A stretch of 21,743 nucleotides of DNA from JBJEFI01 sp051873875 (GTDB lineage: Bacteria > Bacillota > Bacilli > Bacillales > Bacillaceae_G). The stretch is from contig JBJEFI010000008.1 in the NCBI GenBank assembly GCA_051873875.1, positions 1 to 21,743 of the forward strand. The letters run 5' to 3'. Each line of letters begins with the position of its first letter. The first letter of the stretch is position 1. Of the stretch, positions 1 to 6,051 are shown piece after piece. Below the pieces are notes generated by a model, which worked only from the letters and a program-made list of their open reading frames with translations, was not told the origin of the DNA and searched no databases. A program made the translations under genes and the position numbers.

Positions 1-285
1 TTAAAATAACATAAAGATCTGTTTGTTCGACAGTTTTCTTATGGATTTATCCAATATAAAACCTATTGAAAACCAAAACAATATAGTCAGAGCATACTTT
101 ACGCCCATTGGAATATTAGAAGGATGCATAATTTTTTCAACAAACCAATGCGTTTCTATTATCCAAAACGGTGGACTTGTTAGAAACAACAATATTGATT
201 TATCATCATATCCCAATAGATTGAAAAGGCATACACCAATGGCGATGGTTGTAAGCTAAAAACGAAATCTCTTATAGAACTTCAA
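1..285 (-). pseudogene. small membrane protein gene interrupted by an in-frame TAG codon
   Basis: Read on the minus strand, a purine-rich ribosome binding site (GGGAGAGG, complement of about 291-298) lies 5 bases before a TTG start at 285-283. The frame reads MKFYKRFRF, then TAG at 258-256, then LTTIAIGVCLFNLLGYDD and on to a TAA at 3-1, 94 codons in all. The part after the TAG has a membrane segment near its start and a second in its C-terminal half (LTILFWFSIGFILD). A basic N-terminus followed by a hydrophobic helix is what a small membrane protein should show, so the TAG looks like a point mutation (for example from TGG, CAG or TAT) or a base error. A TTG at 216 could restart translation but has no visible ribosome site. 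I do not recognise the family. Confidence 0.55.
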
Positions 286-324
286 AATTTCCTCTCCCTT
301 CATACTTAATTAAACGATTTTTCG

Positions 325-354
325 AGGAGTTTCCCAGTAGGAAACTCCTTTTTC
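325..354 (+). terminator. terminator-like hairpin
   Basis: A 10-bp perfect stem, AGGAGTTTCC (325-334) with GGAAACTCCT (340-349), encloses a 5-base loop and is followed by TTTTT on the plus strand. No plus-strand gene precedes it in the window. It also lies upstream of the minus-strand gene that starts at 285, where it lacks a T tail, so its role is uncertain. Confidence 0.55.
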
Positions 355-496
355 GTCTTGATTGTCATATTGTTCTTGTAGTAAATCTGCTTTTTCAGTT
401 TAAGTACAAATTGTTCACATCATATATAGTTATTTCAACACAAATTTCCATTTACCTTTTATCCCATTCGCAACAGTTTTAGCACAGGTTTTAACA

Positions 497-520
497 ACAT
501 CGCATAAATTTATGCGGTGT
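497..520. repeat. 24-base near-perfect inverted repeat
   Basis: CGCATAAATTTATGCG (501-516) is a perfect palindrome. The flanks ACAT/GTGT extend it to 24 bases with one G-T wobble. There is no T tail, so it is not a terminator. It could be a protein-binding site or a remnant; its target gene is unknown. Confidence 0.5.
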
Positions 521-751
521 CTTCAATTTGTATACGTATTTGTGTGCTAATTAGTATGTTAAAATCGTCAAAGTATTGGTTTAACAACAAAAGAGAGGAC
601 ACCAATTCATATGCAAATTTTGTCCCCAATTAGGTTGGAATTTAATGTTTTCTCTTCAATAACCGAACCTGTTAGTATTTAATTTATGTTTTTTTGGAGG
701 GGTGTGTTCAACGTTACTTGTTTACTACATAGACCGTCTACAGTTTTGTAA

Positions 752-780
752 TTGTTATTTTGGAATATAAAGGATACAAT
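752..780 (+). promoter_or_regulatory. sigma-A-type promoter for the 815-1791 genes
   Basis: TTGTTA (752-757) and TACAAT (775-780) are separated by 17 bases, which predicts a start of transcription near 787 and a leader of under 30 bases before the ATG at 815. Confidence 0.6.
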
Positions 781-814
781 GTAGACTAAAGAATGCTGTA
801 AGGGAGGGCCAGGA

Positions 815-1045
815 ATGTACTTAAACGTAAAGGAAACAGCGGAGTATTTATCAATACCAGAAGGGCAAGTGAAGAAGCTTATTTTAGAAGGAAAAATCCG
901 TGCCTTACATGATGGGGAAGATTATATTATTAATAAAGAACAATTTAATACCCATTTAGAGCAAATGAAGAAGTATAAAGAACTAATTGAGGAATTGATG
1001 AGTGAACCAATTCCAGAAGATCGTGATATAAAGGATGAAGATTAA
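815..1045 (+). CDS. excisionase-type helix-turn-helix DNA-binding protein
   Basis: A 76-residue protein. Residues 1-50 (MYLNVKETAEYLSIPEGQVK, then a helix and IRALHDGEDYIINKEQF) match the winged helix-turn-helix of the excisionase/HTH_17 family: a VKETAEYL first helix, a recognition helix around residues 16-26 and a short beta wing. The acidic tail of about 25 residues is charged and probably flexible. The ATG at 815 follows AGGGAGGG with good spacing. The stop codon overlaps the ATG of the HAD gene by one base, so the two are probably translated together. Family members in chromosomal operons away from integrases are usually small regulators of unknown target. No integrase or phage gene is nearby, so a role as a true excisionase is unlikely. 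Confidence 0.75.
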   Translation: MYLNVKETAEYLSIPEGQVKKLILEGKIRALHDGEDYIINKEQFNTHLEQMKKYKELIEELMSEPIPEDRDIKDED

Positions 1046-1578
1046 TGAAGATAAAAGGCGTTATTTTTGATATGGATGGNNNNNNNNNNNNNNNNNNNNN
1101 NNNNNNNNNNNNNNNNNNNNNNNNNNNNNNNNNNNNNNNNNNNNNNNNNNNNNNNNNNNNNNNNNNNNNNNNNNNNNNNAAAAAAGAAGGATTAGATGAA
1201 TTGCTTCAATATTTACAAGCAAACAATATTCCAATGGTTGTGGCAACGTCTACATACCGAAAGATGGCATTATGGATTTTAGAAAAAGCAGGAGTGCTTG
1301 GGTATTTTAAAGGAATTGTTTGTGGTGATGAAGTAAAGGAATCGAAACCAGATCCAGAAATTTTCGTGAAGGCCTGTAACTTATTAGGATTACAACCAGA
1401 AGAATGTATCGTTATAGAAGATAGTGAAAATGGCTTACGTGCAGCACATGCAGCTGGAATTCGTACGATTTTCATTAAAGATTTAGTAACACCTGTAGAA
1501 GAGGTATTAGGGAAAGTGCACCATCAAGGAAAATCATTACGTGATGTTATTACATATCTTGAAAAAGATCCGCAATAG
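1045..1578 (+). CDS. HAD-superfamily hydrolase, beta-phosphoglucomutase-like (contains a gap)
   Basis: The N-terminus GVIFDMDG carries the nucleophile Asp9 and the acid/base Asp11 of HAD motif I. After the gap come motif II (VATST), motif III (the Lys of KESKPDPEIF) and motif IV (VIEDSENGLRAAHAAG), the order seen in phosphatases and phosphomutases of the PgmB/YhcW type. Substrate cannot be told from sequence. The 100-N gap at 1080-1179 removes the cap domain. Family members are usually about 215 residues and this model gives 177, so the true gap is probably longer than 100 bases. Reading frame is kept across the N run, but this may be chance. The start overlaps the end of the helix-turn-helix gene. 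The TAG stop is followed at once, in the same frame, by the ATG of the TipAS fragment. Confidence 0.85.
   Translation: MKIKGVIFDMDXXXXXXXXXXXXXXXXXXXXXXXXXXXXXXXXXXKKEGLDELLQYLQANNIPMVVATSTYRKMALWILEKAGVLGYFKGIVCGDEVKESKPDPEIFVKACNLLGLQPEECIVIEDSENGLRAAHAAGIRTIFIKDLVTPVEEVLGKVHHQGKSLRDVITYLEKDPQ
1080..1179. other. assembly gap of exactly 100 N
   Basis: A run of exactly 100 N is the usual placeholder for a scaffold gap of unknown size. It falls inside the HAD hydrolase gene, where about 75 residues of cap domain would be expected. Confidence 0.9.
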
Positions 1579-1791
1579 ATGAACGAAGATGTGCATAGTG
1601 AAGGAGTACAAGGGCTAGTAGCTCAGTGGCAAGGGCATATTATGAAATACTATTATCATTGCACAAAGAAAATTCTCGCTGGATTAGGGCAAATGTATGT
1701 AGCCGATGAACGATTTACGAAAAAGATTGATAAGTATGGCGAAGGATTAGCTCAATTTATGAGCGATGCAATTGAAGTATATTACCAATAA
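1579..1791 (+). CDS. orphan C-terminal part of a TipAS-type antibiotic-recognition domain
   Basis: Seventy codons. The pattern of a tyrosine-rich helix (HIMKYYYHCTKKI) followed by LAGLGQMYVADERFTKKID and GEGLAQFMSDAIEVYY matches the C-terminal half of the TipAS domain, the ligand-binding part of MerR-family activators such as TipA and Mta. The MerR DNA-binding domain, the coiled coil and the first helices of TipAS are absent. The ATG at 1579 directly follows the HAD stop (TAG-ATG), lies in the same frame, and has no ribosome binding site of its own, so it could be translated only by coupling or readthrough. It may be a remnant, or a small stand-alone ligand-binding protein. The family assignment is from motif memory. 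Confidence 0.6.
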   Translation: MNEDVHSEGVQGLVAQWQGHIMKYYYHCTKKILAGLGQMYVADERFTKKIDKYGEGLAQFMSDAIEVYYQ

Positions 1792-1814
1792 TAAAGAGTC
1801 TATTTTTAACGAGT

Positions 1815-1848
1815 AAGAAACATATCAAAAATTGATATGTTTCTTTTT
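1815..1848 (+). terminator. rho-independent terminator of the HTH-HAD-TipAS operon
   Basis: GAAACATATCAA (1817-1828) pairs perfectly with TTGATATGTTTC (1832-1843) around a 3-base loop, followed by TTTTT. It separates this operon from bioY. Confidence 0.9.
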
Positions 1849-1849
1849 G

Positions 1850-1878
1850 TTGACTAAATCATCATTGTATATCATACT
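1850..1878 (+). promoter_or_regulatory. bioY promoter
   Basis: TTGACT (1850-1855) and CATACT (1873-1878) lie 17 bases apart, just after the preceding terminator and just before the BirA operator, so transcription should start inside the operator. Confidence 0.6.
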
Positions 1879-1880
1879 AT

Positions 1881-1911
1881 TTGTTAACTAATATCTAAAA
1901 ATGGTTAACAA
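1881..1911. promoter_or_regulatory. BirA (biotin repressor) operator
   Basis: The inverted half-sites TTGTTAAC (1881-1888) and GTTAACAA (1904-1911) are separated by 15 bases, the pattern known for BirA operators of Bacillota. The position, right after the promoter and ending just before the bioY ribosome site, fits repression by biotinyl-AMP-bound BirA when biotin is plentiful. Confidence 0.85.
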
Positions 1912-1926
1912 ATGAAGGGGATGAAA

Positions 1927-2493
1927 ATGGAACAAAAAAGGACAAAACTACAAATGATGATTATGGCAGCAATGTTTGCAGCGATTATTGGTATTTTAGC
2001 GCAAGTAACGATTCCATTGCCACTTGTACCAATTACAGGACAAACACTAGCAATTGGCTTGGCAGTAACAATTTTAGGGAAGAATTATGGCACATTATCT
2101 GTATTCATTTATTTATTATTAGGTGCAATTGGTGTCCCAGTATATGCAGAGTTTTCTTCTGGAATTGGTATATTACTAGGGCCAACAGGTGGTTATTTAT
2201 TAGCATTTTTACCAACAGCTTGGCTAATGGGAATGATAATGGACAAGTATGGATATACGTATTACAAAGCGATTATAGCGAACATTATTGGAATGGTATT
2301 AACATTGACAATTGGAACAATCTATTTAAAAGTTGTAGGTGAATTGTCTTGGATGGCTGCTTTCGTAGGTGGCGCAGCACCATTTATTGTTGTTGGAGTG
2401 ATGAAAGCAGTATTAGCAGCAGCAATTGGGATAGCTGTTCGCAAACGATTAGTAGCGGCAAATTTATTGAATGATTCTGTAGTTGCATCATAA
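1927..2493 (+). CDS. bioY: biotin transporter substrate-binding subunit BioY
   Basis: BioY is the integral-membrane S component of energy-coupling-factor biotin transporters; it binds biotin and works with shared EcfA/EcfA'/EcfT subunits encoded elsewhere. The 188-residue product has the family length, about six membrane segments, and the BioY motifs IPLPLVPITGQTLAIGL near residues 27-43 and YLLLGAIGVPVYAEFSSG followed by GPTGGYLLAF. I chose the ATG at 1927 because AAGGGG (1915-1920) sits 6 bases upstream. The in-frame ATG at 1912 would leave the operator as its leader and has no ribosome site, and the one at 1921 directly abuts AAGGGG. The BirA operator gives biotin-dependent control. It is a single-gene unit between two terminators. 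Confidence 0.95.
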   Translation: MEQKRTKLQMMIMAAMFAAIIGILAQVTIPLPLVPITGQTLAIGLAVTILGKNYGTLSVFIYLLLGAIGVPVYAEFSSGIGILLGPTGGYLLAFLPTAWLMGMIMDKYGYTYYKAIIANIIGMVLTLTIGTIYLKVVGELSWMAAFVGGAAPFIVVGVMKAVLAAAIGIAVRKRLVAANLLNDSVVAS

Positions 2494-2539
2494 AAATGGA
2501 TTTTTATATTATGTTACATATTATATAGCTTAAAACGAA

Positions 2540-2574
2540 AGGATAGATGAGCAAATGCTCTATCTATCCTTTTT
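2540..2574 (+). terminator. bioY terminator
   Basis: AGGATAGAT-GAGC (2540-2552) pairs with GCTC-ATCTATCCT (2557-2570) around AAAT with one bulged T, followed by a run of T. Confidence 0.9.
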
Positions 2575-2619
2575 GTACTACAAATGATCTTATTTACTTA
2601 AGTGATTTCATTCTTGTTA

Positions 2620-2875
2620 CTATTTAATAATAAATGCGATAATTCCTATTATTATACATAAGATTCCGCTCAAAATTTATCCTAATTCTGAAGCTTCTCT
2701 TATTAATGTTAAATTGAATATGTTTTTAGTTATGTGCTTTCTTTGAAGAAAAGTAAGCTTCTAATAATACTTGGAATCCAGCTGCAAAAATAAAGACAGT
2801 CCAAGAGAATTTTCATGTCCAGAAGATTCCTAACACAATGAAGAAAGCAAATGCGAAAACCCCAAAGTGTGCCTG
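2620..2875 (-). pseudogene. remains of one or two small membrane-protein genes
   Basis: On the minus strand, 2875-2726 reads GVFAFAFFIVLGIFWT, a TGA at 2815-2813, then KFSWTVFIFAAGFQVLLEAY and SSKKAHN before a TAA, with another TAA just upstream at 2878-2876. In a second frame, 2730-2620 reads TKNIFNLTLIREASELG, a TAA, then ILSGILCIIIGIIAFIIK and TAG. Both have the alternating hydrophobic and charged composition of real membrane proteins and end in basic or polar tails, but neither has an intact start or an open frame. I do not recognise the family. The calls rest on composition only. Confidence 0.4.
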
Positions 2876-3244
2876 TTAGAGTACAACATATTACTATGTC
2901 TGTCAAAGTAATATGTTTAAAATAGATTGAAATTTTTATAAGGAGGAGACTTTTTATTTCAATATCAGTTAATAAAATCAATTGGATTTTACTATTTTTC
3001 AAGTAAAGGTCTTGCAATTTGTTGCGTAAGATAAAAGTTGTACAAAAAAGTAACATTTATTTTACGTTCCATAAATACAGTATAAAAAAAGGGGGGGATT
3101 CATTACGAAAAGCATATATGGATAGTCGTTTCCTATGATTGGAAAATGTTTACCTCATTTTTAAGTTGATTTTAAATGAATAGGATACATGATAAAAATT
3201 AAGTAAAAAATAAGTAAAAAATTCGAAAAAATTAGATAAATTTG

Positions 3245-3273
3245 TTGTAATTTTGGAAAGATAAGTCTAATAT
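3245..3273 (+). promoter_or_regulatory. candidate mgl promoter
   Basis: TTGTAA (3245-3250) and TAATAT (3268-3273) have 17-base spacing. An alternative -35 TTGACA (3296-3301) exists downstream, but the matching -10 (AATTAA at 3319-3324) is poor. One of the two probably drives mglBAC. Confidence 0.4.
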
Positions 3274-3274
3274 A

Positions 3275-3313
3275 TTTTGTAAGCGTTTCACAAAATTGAC
3301 ACATATTTTGTAA
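3275..3313. promoter_or_regulatory. candidate operator (cre-like or LacI-family) upstream of mglB
   Basis: TTTTGTAA (3275-3282) and TCACAAAA (3288-3295) form an inverted repeat with 7 of 8 matching bases around GCGTT. The left part TGTAAGCGTTT (3278-3288) fits the catabolite-response-element consensus, but the last three bases of that consensus do not. TTTTGTAA recurs at 3306-3313, exactly 31 bases on. Position just downstream of the candidate -10 fits repression, either by CcpA or a local sugar regulator. Confidence 0.4.
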
Positions 3314-3347
3314 ATGCCAATTAAAGAGATATAGGGGAGAAGAAAAG

Positions 3348-4424
3348 ATGGCAGGTAAAGGAAATGCGAAGAAAAAGGGAGCAATTCTTGGATTAGCAGT
3401 AATGACATCATTTGCATTGTTAGCTGGATGTAGTAAAGATTCCGAAAATACAGGTGGAAACGGTTCAGGTGGTAGTGATCTTCCAAAAATCGGTGCAACT
3501 ATTTATAAATACGATGATAACTTTATGTCTTACGTACGTCGTGCAATGGACAAAGAAGCAAAAGGAAAAGGTGAATTGTTAATGAACGATTCTCAAAATG
3601 ACCAAGCAAAACAAGGGGAGCAAGTTGATACAATGCTTGCGAAAAATGTAAAAGCATTAGCAATTAACCTTGTTGATCCAAAGGCAGCACCAACTATTAT
3701 AGAAAAAGCAAAAGTTAAAAATGTCCCTGTTGTCTTCTTTAATAAAGAGCCAGATACAGGCGTATTAGATGGATATGACAAAGCTTGGTATGTTGGTACA
3801 ACATCAGCAGAATCAGGTATTATCCAAGGACAAATGATCAAATCTTTATGGGATAAAAACAAAGATAAATGGGATAAAAATAAAGATGGCAAAATCCAAT
3901 ATGTTTTACTAAAAGGTGAGCCAGGTCACCCAGATGCAGAAGCTCGTACAAAATATTCTATTAGTACATTAACAGAAGCTGGTGTTCAAGTGGAAGAGTT
4001 AGCAATCGATACAGCAATGTGGGACGCAGCAAAAGCAACAGAAAAAATGGATGCTTGGTTAGCGAAATTCGGCGATAAAATTGAATTCGTTATTACAAAT
4101 AATGATGGAATGGCACTTGGTTCAATTGCTTCTCTAGAAAAAGCGGGCTATTTTAAAGGTGATAAATTCATGCCAGTTGTTGGTGTAGATGCAATTCCGG
4201 AAGCGCTAACAATGATTGAGAATGGCAAAATGGTTGGAACAGTTTTAAATGATGCGGCTAACCAAGGGAAAGCAACAATTGAATTGGCATTAAATGCAGC
4301 GGCAGGGAAGAAAGAAGTAACAGAAGGAACAAATTGGAAATTAGATGATTCTAAATCTGTACGTGTTCCATATGTACAAGTAACACTTGATAATATTTCT
4401 GTTGGAAAAGACGCTTATAAATAA
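3348..4424 (+). CDS. mglB: galactose/glucose ABC transporter substrate-binding lipoprotein
   Basis: The extracellular sugar-binding protein of the Mgl importer. Residues 1-28 form a lipoprotein signal (basic start, hydrophobic core, lipobox LAGC), so Cys28 should be lipidated and anchor the protein to the outer membrane face. A Gly/Ser-rich linker follows, then the type I periplasmic-binding fold from residue 47. An EF-hand-like calcium loop, DKNKDGKIQ at 176-184, and the following YVLLKGEPGHPDAEART segment are hallmarks of the galactose-binding protein MglB rather than ribose- or xylose-binding relatives. WDKNKDK just before the loop duplicates it. The ATG at 3348 follows AGGGGAGAAG. It is first in the mglBAC operon, and a hairpin follows it. 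Confidence 0.93.
   Translation: MAGKGNAKKKGAILGLAVMTSFALLAGCSKDSENTGGNGSGGSDLPKIGATIYKYDDNFMSYVRRAMDKEAKGKGELLMNDSQNDQAKQGEQVDTMLAKNVKALAINLVDPKAAPTIIEKAKVKNVPVVFFNKEPDTGVLDGYDKAWYVGTTSAESGIIQGQMIKSLWDKNKDKWDKNKDGKIQYVLLKGEPGHPDAEARTKYSISTLTEAGVQVEELAIDTAMWDAAKATEKMDAWLAKFGDKIEFVITNNDGMALGSIASLEKAGYFKGDKFMPVVGVDAIPEALTMIENGKMVGTVLNDAANQGKATIELALNAAAGKKEVTEGTNWKLDDSKSVRVPYVQVTLDNISVGKDAYK
3849..3890 (+). repeat. 21-base tandem duplication inside mglB
   Basis: Two adjacent 21-base units (3849-3869 and 3870-3890) share TGGGATAAAAA and AAAGAT and match at 17 of 21 positions. They encode WDKNKDK and WDKNKDG; the second is part of the calcium-binding loop. Confidence 0.75.
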
Positions 4425-4437
4425 GCGTAATCTAGAG

Positions 4438-4484
4438 AAACTCTGTTGACAACTTGTATACATACGTGTCGATAGAGTTTTTTC
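4438..4484 (+). terminator. intercistronic hairpin/attenuator between mglB and mglA
   Basis: A 14-bp stem with two wobble pairs, AAACTCTGTTGACA (4438-4451) with TGTCGATAGAGTTT (4467-4480), encloses a 15-base loop and runs into TTTTTT. Such a structure after a binding-protein gene can stop part of the transcripts or protect the upstream mRNA 3' end, giving more MglB than MglA and MglC. Confidence 0.75.
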
Positions 4485-4521
4485 TACCAAAAAAAGAGAT
4501 GTAAGGATACGAGGGAAGGAA

Positions 4522-6036
4522 ATGAGTGTGACCAATAATCAAGAACAATACATTTTACAAATGAACGGTATTTCGAAAACGTTTCCGGGTGTGAAAGCAC
4601 TAGATAATGTTAGTTTGGCTATCAAACCAGGAACTGTTCATGCCTTAATGGGTGAAAATGGGGCAGGGAAATCAACTTTAATGAAATGTTTATTTGGCAT
4701 TTATCATGCGGATAGTGGTGAAATTATTTTTGATGGAAAAGCAGTTCATTTTACAACATCAAAACAAGCACTAGAATCGGGTATTTCCATGGTGCATCAA
4801 GAATTAAACCAAGTAAAACAACAAAATATTTTAGATAACGTTTGGCTAGGACGTTATCCACGAAAAGGCTTCTTTGTAGATGAAGAAAAAATGTATCGAG
4901 ATACATGTGAGATTTTTGAGAAATTAGGTATTCAGTTAGATCCAAAAAGAGAAGTGGGTACGCTATCTGTTTCTGAAATGCAAATGATTGAAATTGCCAA
5001 GGCCGTATCCTACGATTCGAAGGTTATTGTAATGGATGAGCCGACCAGTTCATTAACGGAAACAGAAGTAAATCATCTATTTCGGATTATTGATACATTA
5101 AAGGCACAAGGTATTTCGATTATTTATATCTCACATAAAATGGAAGAAATATTAAAGATTTCTGATGAAGTAACGATTATGCGTGATGGTCAATGGATTG
5201 CCACAAAAGCAGCATCAGAGATAACGACAGAAGAAATTATTCGATTAATGGTAGGAAGAGAGATTAACCAACGTTTCCCAGCTCGAACACATCAACCAGG
5301 GGATATGATGTTAGAAGTAGAAGGGTTGACAAGTAGTGAAAAGAATTCTTTTAAAGATGTTCACTTTGATGTAAGAGAAGGAGAAATTGTTGGAATTGCA
5401 GGATTAGTTGGCTCTAAACGGACAGAAGTGGTGGAGTCACTATTTGGATTACGACCAATTAAAGAAGGTACGATTTCTTTTAAAGGGAAAAAAATTACGA
5501 ATAAAACGCCAAATCAAGCGATGAAAAATGGCTTTGCCCTTGTAACAGAAGAGCGTCGTGCAACAGGTATTTTTGGACAATTAGGTGTTGATTTTAACGC
5601 AGTTATTGCCAATGTGCATGCTTATAAAAATAAAGCAAAATTGTTATCAAATGCTCAAATTACTTCAGACACAAACTGGGTAATCGATTCAATGAAGGTG
5701 AAAACACCATCACAGCAAACATTAATAGGAAGCCTTTCTGGAGGAAATCAACAAAAGGTGATTATTGGTAGATGGTTATTAACAAAGCCACATATTTTAT
5801 TGCTAGATGAACCAACTCGTGGGATTGATGTAGGGGCTAAATTTGAAATCTATCAATTAATGAATTCACTTGCCTCAGAAGGGAAGGCCGTTGTCGTTGT
5901 TTCTTCTGAAATGCCTGAGCTATTAGGAATGACGGACCGAATCGTTGTCATGAGTAATGGAAGAGTAGCGGGGATTGTGGAAACAGCTAAGACAACACAA
6001 GAAGAAATTATGCGTTTAGCTGCGCTGTATGAATAA
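4522..6036 (+). CDS. mglA: galactose/methyl galactoside ABC transporter ATP-binding protein
   Basis: A double-ATPase protein of 504 residues, the usual size for MglA/RbsA-type sugar importers, acting on the inner membrane face with MglC. NBD1 has Walker A GENGAGKS at residues 44-51, Walker B VIVMDEPTSSL and an atypical signature LSVSEMQ. NBD2 has a degenerate Walker A (GLVGSKRTE) but an intact LSGGNQQKV signature and Walker B ILLLDEPTRGIDVG. This asymmetry is normal for the family, in which only one site hydrolyses ATP well. GAGGG and AAGGA upstream serve the ATG at 4522 or a GTG two codons later. It lies about 100 bases after mglB, beyond the hairpin, and 15 bases before mglC. Specificity for galactose is taken from MglB. 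Confidence 0.93.
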   Translation: MSVTNNQEQYILQMNGISKTFPGVKALDNVSLAIKPGTVHALMGENGAGKSTLMKCLFGIYHADSGEIIFDGKAVHFTTSKQALESGISMVHQELNQVKQQNILDNVWLGRYPRKGFFVDEEKMYRDTCEIFEKLGIQLDPKREVGTLSVSEMQMIEIAKAVSYDSKVIVMDEPTSSLTETEVNHLFRIIDTLKAQGISIIYISHKMEEILKISDEVTIMRDGQWIATKAASEITTEEIIRLMVGREINQRFPARTHQPGDMMLEVEGLTSSEKNSFKDVHFDVREGEIVGIAGLVGSKRTEVVESLFGLRPIKEGTISFKGKKITNKTPNQAMKNGFALVTEERRATGIFGQLGVDFNAVIANVHAYKNKAKLLSNAQITSDTNWVIDSMKVKTPSQQTLIGSLSGGNQQKVIIGRWLLTKPHILLLDEPTRGIDVGAKFEIYQLMNSLASEGKAVVVVSSEMPELLGMTDRIVVMSNGRVAGIVETAKTTQEEIMRLAALYE

Positions 6037-6051
6037 GTGAGGGAATGAGAA

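Larger units (their letters stand above)
286..814. other. 529-base intergenic stretch without a convincing gene
   Basis: It holds the hairpin at 325-354, a perfect 16-base palindrome at 501-516 and the promoter at 752-780. Short frames occur (for example ATG at 611 to TAA at 682, 23 codons), but none has a well-placed ribosome site or a recognisable product. The stretch may contain remains of an older gene, but I cannot support one. Confidence 0.6.
2494..3347. other. 854-base intergenic region between bioY and mglB
   Basis: It contains the bioY terminator, decayed minus-strand reading frames (2620-2878), a stretch from about 2880 to 3240 in which I see no gene (AGGAGGAG at 2941 is not followed by a usable start), two direct copies of AAGTAAAAAAT at about 3200-3222, and the mglB promoter/operator region. 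Confidence 0.6.

Noticed and set aside
430..517. Minus-strand stretch of about 29 codons ending TCAKTVANGIKGKWKFVLK
   Set aside because: It looks somewhat protein-like but has no standard start codon or ribosome site, and a stop lies just upstream. Too short to call a gene or pseudogene.
611..682. A 23-codon frame (ATG at 611) in the region before the helix-turn-helix gene
   Set aside because: The nearest ribosome-like sequence (AGAGG at 594-598) is 12 bases away, there is no recognisable product, and length is within chance.
696..751. Ribosome-like GGAGGGG followed by GTG at 704, a 15-codon peptide
   Set aside because: The spacing is one base, too close for initiation, and the peptide has no recognisable features.
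815..1045. A mobile element signalled by the excisionase-like protein
   Set aside because: No integrase, attachment sites, phage genes or flanking repeats are present, and the protein is coupled to a metabolic HAD gene.
1..1791. TAG used as a sense codon (suggested by two in-frame TAG codons at 256-258 and 1576-1578)
   Set aside because: TAG ends ordinary genes at 15254 and 20732, and no suppressor tRNA or recoding element is seen. Mutation and gene adjacency explain both cases.
2730..3056. Minus-strand 108-codon open frame between bioY and mglB
   Set aside because: Rich in Leu/Ile/Cys from AT bias, with no ribosome site. The neighbouring frame (2726-2875) gives more natural protein sequence.
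3195..3225. Two direct copies of AAGTAAAAAAT as a possible regulatory repeat
   Set aside because: Low-complexity A-rich DNA; such repeats are expected by chance at this base composition.
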